This document shows positions 62,419-64,000 of a stretch of DNA of 64,000 nt, one piece after another. Made by a program: the position numbers and the translations under genes. The notes under the pieces are model-generated. The model made no database searches, had not been told where the DNA came from, and was given only the letters and a program-made list of their open reading frames with translations. This DNA is from Larkinella soli. Lineage in GTDB: Bacteria > Bacteroidota > Bacteroidia > Cytophagales > Spirosomataceae. The stretch is from the NCBI RefSeq assembly GCF_003703975.1, contig NZ_QTJY01000002.1, positions 744,001 through 808,000 on the forward strand, written 5' to 3'. Numbering within the stretch: the first letter of the stretch is position 1; every line of letters begins with the position of its first letter.

Positions 62419-62520
62419 ACCACCCCCGGCCCCTCCTTACCAAGGAGGGGAGTGCGCTGCCAATTATAGAATACTGCTAAGCCCCCCTCCTTGGTAGGGA
62501 GGGGGCCGGGGGTGGTCTCA
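62419..62520. repeat. CCCCTCCTT-family repeat between amine oxidase and sigma factor
   Basis: The ACCACCCCCGGCCCCTCC left end and GGGGGCCGGGGGTGGT right end are inverted, with inner CCTTACCAAGGAGG and CCTCCTTGGTAGGGAGG arms. It is the most complete copy. It separates convergent genes and its end GGTCTCA includes the stop codon of the sigma factor on the minus strand. Confidence 0.85.
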
Positions 62521-63120
62521 CCAGGCCAACAGCACCCAAACCAATACCGGCCAATGGGGCTGAAGGCGTTTGCGCAGGGCAACGAGCGCCTGGTGAAGCT
62601 GGGTGCGGGCGGTGTTGTAGGTGATGCCCATGACGGCGCAGATCTGGTCGTAGTCGAGGTCGCTGAAATACCGCAGGTACAGAATTTCCTGCTGCCGGGG
62701 CGACAAACCGAGCAGCGCCGTCCGGACCTGCCGGTGCTGTTCCTGATTCAGGCCCGCTTCGATCAGCCGCTCTTCCACGGAAGGCTCCGCCGGGAGCAGA
62801 CCGAAGCGGTTTTCCACCTGCTCGGGAGCGACATGACGCTGCCGCTCGGTCAGCTGGGCCACCAGCCGGTTGCGAAACGACCGCAGGATATACGAACGCA
62901 CCGAATCCGGCCGGGCCAGCGTCCGGCGGTAATTCCAGAGTTCGATGAACAGGTCGTGGATGGCGTCCTCCACCGTCGCGTCGTCGGCCCCGAAGCGCCG
63001 GCCGTAGTTGCGAAGCAGCCGGTAATGGGAGGTATACAGGTTGCCGAAAGCCGACTCACTGCCTTCCCGGAAAGCATTCCACTGGATCAGATCATTCGTC
63101 GGTTCAGCCTCCGGGTGCAT
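62518..63120 (-). CDS. ECF-type RNA polymerase sigma factor
   Basis: The 200-residue protein has sigma region 2 (AFGNLYTSHYRLLRNYGRRF, AIHDLFIELWNYRRTL) and region 4 (LSPRQQEILYLRYFSDLDYDQICAVMGITYNTAR) and no region 1 or 3. It is the partner of FecR and would direct transcription of the SusC/SusD genes. It is separated from fecR by the amine-oxidase gene. The last residues are hydrophobic (VLVWVLLAW) and end where a dispersed repeat starts. Confidence 0.93.
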   Translation of the reverse strand: MHPEAEPTNDLIQWNAFREGSESAFGNLYTSHYRLLRNYGRRFGADDATVEDAIHDLFIELWNYRRTLARPDSVRSYILRSFRNRLVAQLTERQRHVAPEQVENRFGLLPAEPSVEERLIEAGLNQEQHRQVRTALLGLSPRQQEILYLRYFSDLDYDQICAVMGITYNTARTQLHQALVALRKRLQPHWPVLVWVLLAW

Positions 63121-63223
63121 CGGCGTTAACGGGTTTAACCTTTAAAGGACAACCTGTTACAAACCTAATCTTTCTGGTGTAAACTTGCACTATGAAAAGG
63201 ATTTTTTGCGATTAATACCGTTC

Positions 63224-63550
63224 ATGACCATCCGCGAAGCCCAGGACACTGTCGATCAATGGATTCGGACCATCGGCGTCCGCTATTTCAACGAACTGAC
63301 CAACATGGCCATGCTGACCGAGGAGGTCGGGGAAGTGGCCCGCATCATTGCCCGCCGGTACGGCGAGCAGTCGGAAAAGGAATCGGATAAGCACAAGGAC
63401 CTCGGCGATGAGATGGCCGACGTGCTGTGGGTCCTGATGTGCCTCGCCAACCAGACCGGCGTAGACCTAACCGAAGCCTTCCAGAAAAATCTGGAAAAGA
63501 AAACCAGCCGCGACCTCAACCGCCACCGCGATAACGAAAAACTGTCATGA
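63224..63550 (+). CDS. MazG-like nucleotide pyrophosphohydrolase
   Basis: The 108-residue protein from ATG 63224 (MTIREAQDTVDQWIRTIG) is an all-alpha NTP-PPase with metal ligands in MLTEEVGEVARII and LGDEMADVLWVLMCLAN (E/E and E/D pairs). Single-domain members hydrolyse non-canonical or excess nucleoside triphosphates. The upstream ATG at 63192 encodes a different start, out of the family pattern. Confidence 0.88.
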   Translation: MTIREAQDTVDQWIRTIGVRYFNELTNMAMLTEEVGEVARIIARRYGEQSEKESDKHKDLGDEMADVLWVLMCLANQTGVDLTEAFQKNLEKKTSRDLNRHRDNEKLS

Positions 63551-63584
63551 GGAGCCGAAAGGCCGGCTCCTCCGCCTGATCGCC

Positions 63585-64000
63585 TTATAATCCGTAAGTA
63601 TCGATCAGGTAGACCAGAGCTGCCATCGAAGCCGCCCCCAGGGCCAGTTCGCGCGGGTTGACGGCCTCGAAGCGGTCGATACCCGTGTGGTGGTAATCGA
63701 AATAGCGTTGTGAATCCGGTTTGAAGCCGAACAGTACCGTTCCCGACTGCGCCAGGGGCCCGATGTCGGCCCCGCCCCCGCCCGGCCCGATGTCGTGCAG
63801 GCCGTAGGGCGCCAGCAGTTCTTTCCAGCGCATGGCTTTGGCCCGCTGCTCGGGCGTCCCGACGATGCCGAAGCCGCGGGGCGTAAAGCCGCCGTTATCC
63901 GATTCGACGGCCGCCAGGTGCTTCTCGTTGTTCTTCCGGGCATAGTCGGCGTAGCCGATGCCCCCGCGCAGCCCGTTTTCCTCGTTCATGAACATAACGG
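63585..64000 (-). CDS. M28-family metallopeptidase, C-terminal part (cut by window edge)
   Basis: About 138 residues remain. The segment MNEENGLRGGIGYADYARKN contains the EE pair of M28 aminopeptidases, in which one Glu is the base and the other a zinc ligand. FDYHHTGIDRFEAVNPRELALG is the second diagnostic segment with a His zinc ligand. The N-terminal half and any signal peptide lie beyond the window. It would release N-terminal residues from peptides, probably in the periplasm. It is convergent with the MazG-like gene. Confidence 0.92.
   Translation of the reverse strand, partial: VMFMNEENGLRGGIGYADYARKNNEKHLAAVESDNGGFTPRGFGIVGTPEQRAKAMRWKELLAPYGLHDIGPGGGGADIGPLAQSGTVLFGFKPDSQRYFDYHHTGIDRFEAVNPRELALGAASMAALVYLIDTYGL

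Noticed and set aside
60569-62443. N-terminal 600 residues of the long minus-strand frame ending at 59561
   Set aside because: Only the last 335 residues are a FecR protein; the upstream part is antisense of the amine oxidase.

Overview
The window looks like chromosomal DNA of a fairly GC-rich member of the Bacteroidota, most likely order Cytophagales (a Spirosoma/Larkinella-like lineage, by inference only). The signs are two proteins with type IX secretion C-terminal sorting domains, a SusC/SusD pair with FecR and an ECF sigma factor, promoter-like TAnnTTTG boxes instead of sigma70 boxes, few Shine-Dalgarno sites, and short palindromic repeats between genes. I see no tRNA, rRNA, IS element, prophage or CRISPR array. 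Protein lengths and motifs suggest intact genes, apart from the two cut by the window edges (dnaA on the left, an M28 peptidase on the right).

Layout: 1-0.5 kb, 5' part of dnaA (minus). 0.8-4.3 kb, methylmalonyl-CoA mutase mutA-mutB; mutB carries an in-frame stretch derived from a palindromic repeat. 4.3-9.6 kb, an immunity-like protein, a CheY-like regulator, a PhnP-type hydrolase, a sugar 2-epimerase, a small hydrophilic protein and an RqcH/NFACT protein. 9.6-12.8 kb (minus), a DUF4230-M1 peptidase-VOC operon. 12.9 kb, miaA. 13.8-20.6 kb (minus), rhodanese, a secreted T9SS protein, a PASTA protein, riboflavin synthase and a four-gene glycan cassette (FdtA-like isomerase, DegT aminotransferase, GT2, methyltransferase). 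21.6-26.5 kb, pheT-coiled coil-zapA-(possible 6S-like RNA)-rny. 26.5-33.5 kb, a TMTC-like membrane protein, VOC, an FMN alpha-hydroxy acid oxidase, a LysM/BON protein, an outer-membrane protein, an HxlR regulator, an NTF2-like protein and RidA. 33.6-37.3 kb, a 1242-residue hybrid histidine kinase. 37.5-39.4 kb, three exported proteins.

39.4-51.2 kb is the most unusual part: eight genes on the minus strand, closed at both ends by opposite-strand genes. They encode a 4-TM protein, a lipoprotein with a von Willebrand A-like domain, a 3-TM protein, a tubulin/FtsZ-like protein, a 1189-residue protein with an actin/Hsp70-type ATPase fold, a membrane-anchored coiled-coil protein and two paralogous single-TM proteins ending in WG repeats. 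A tubulin-like and an actin-like NTPase together with membrane anchors and a periplasmic vWA lipoprotein suggest a trans-envelope, cytoskeleton-like membrane-remodelling machine. This is inference; I know of related FtsZ-like/vWA neighbourhoods in the literature but not of this exact set.

51.3-54.4 kb, housekeeping genes rsmA, mgtE, dtd and DUF2237. 54.5-63.1 kb, a SusD-SusC-FecR-sigma uptake/signalling locus interrupted by an opposite-strand Tat-exported amine oxidase. 63.2-64 kb, a MazG-like hydrolase and the M28 peptidase fragment.

Three families of short palindromic repeats are dispersed in the window: a CCCCTCCTT family (mutB, 54.4 kb, 62.4 kb), an AACTCCCCAACCCC family (7.5 kb, 26.5 kb) and a GTCATTCCGACG family (48.7 kb). 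Several copies reach into neighbouring genes and contain their stop codons.
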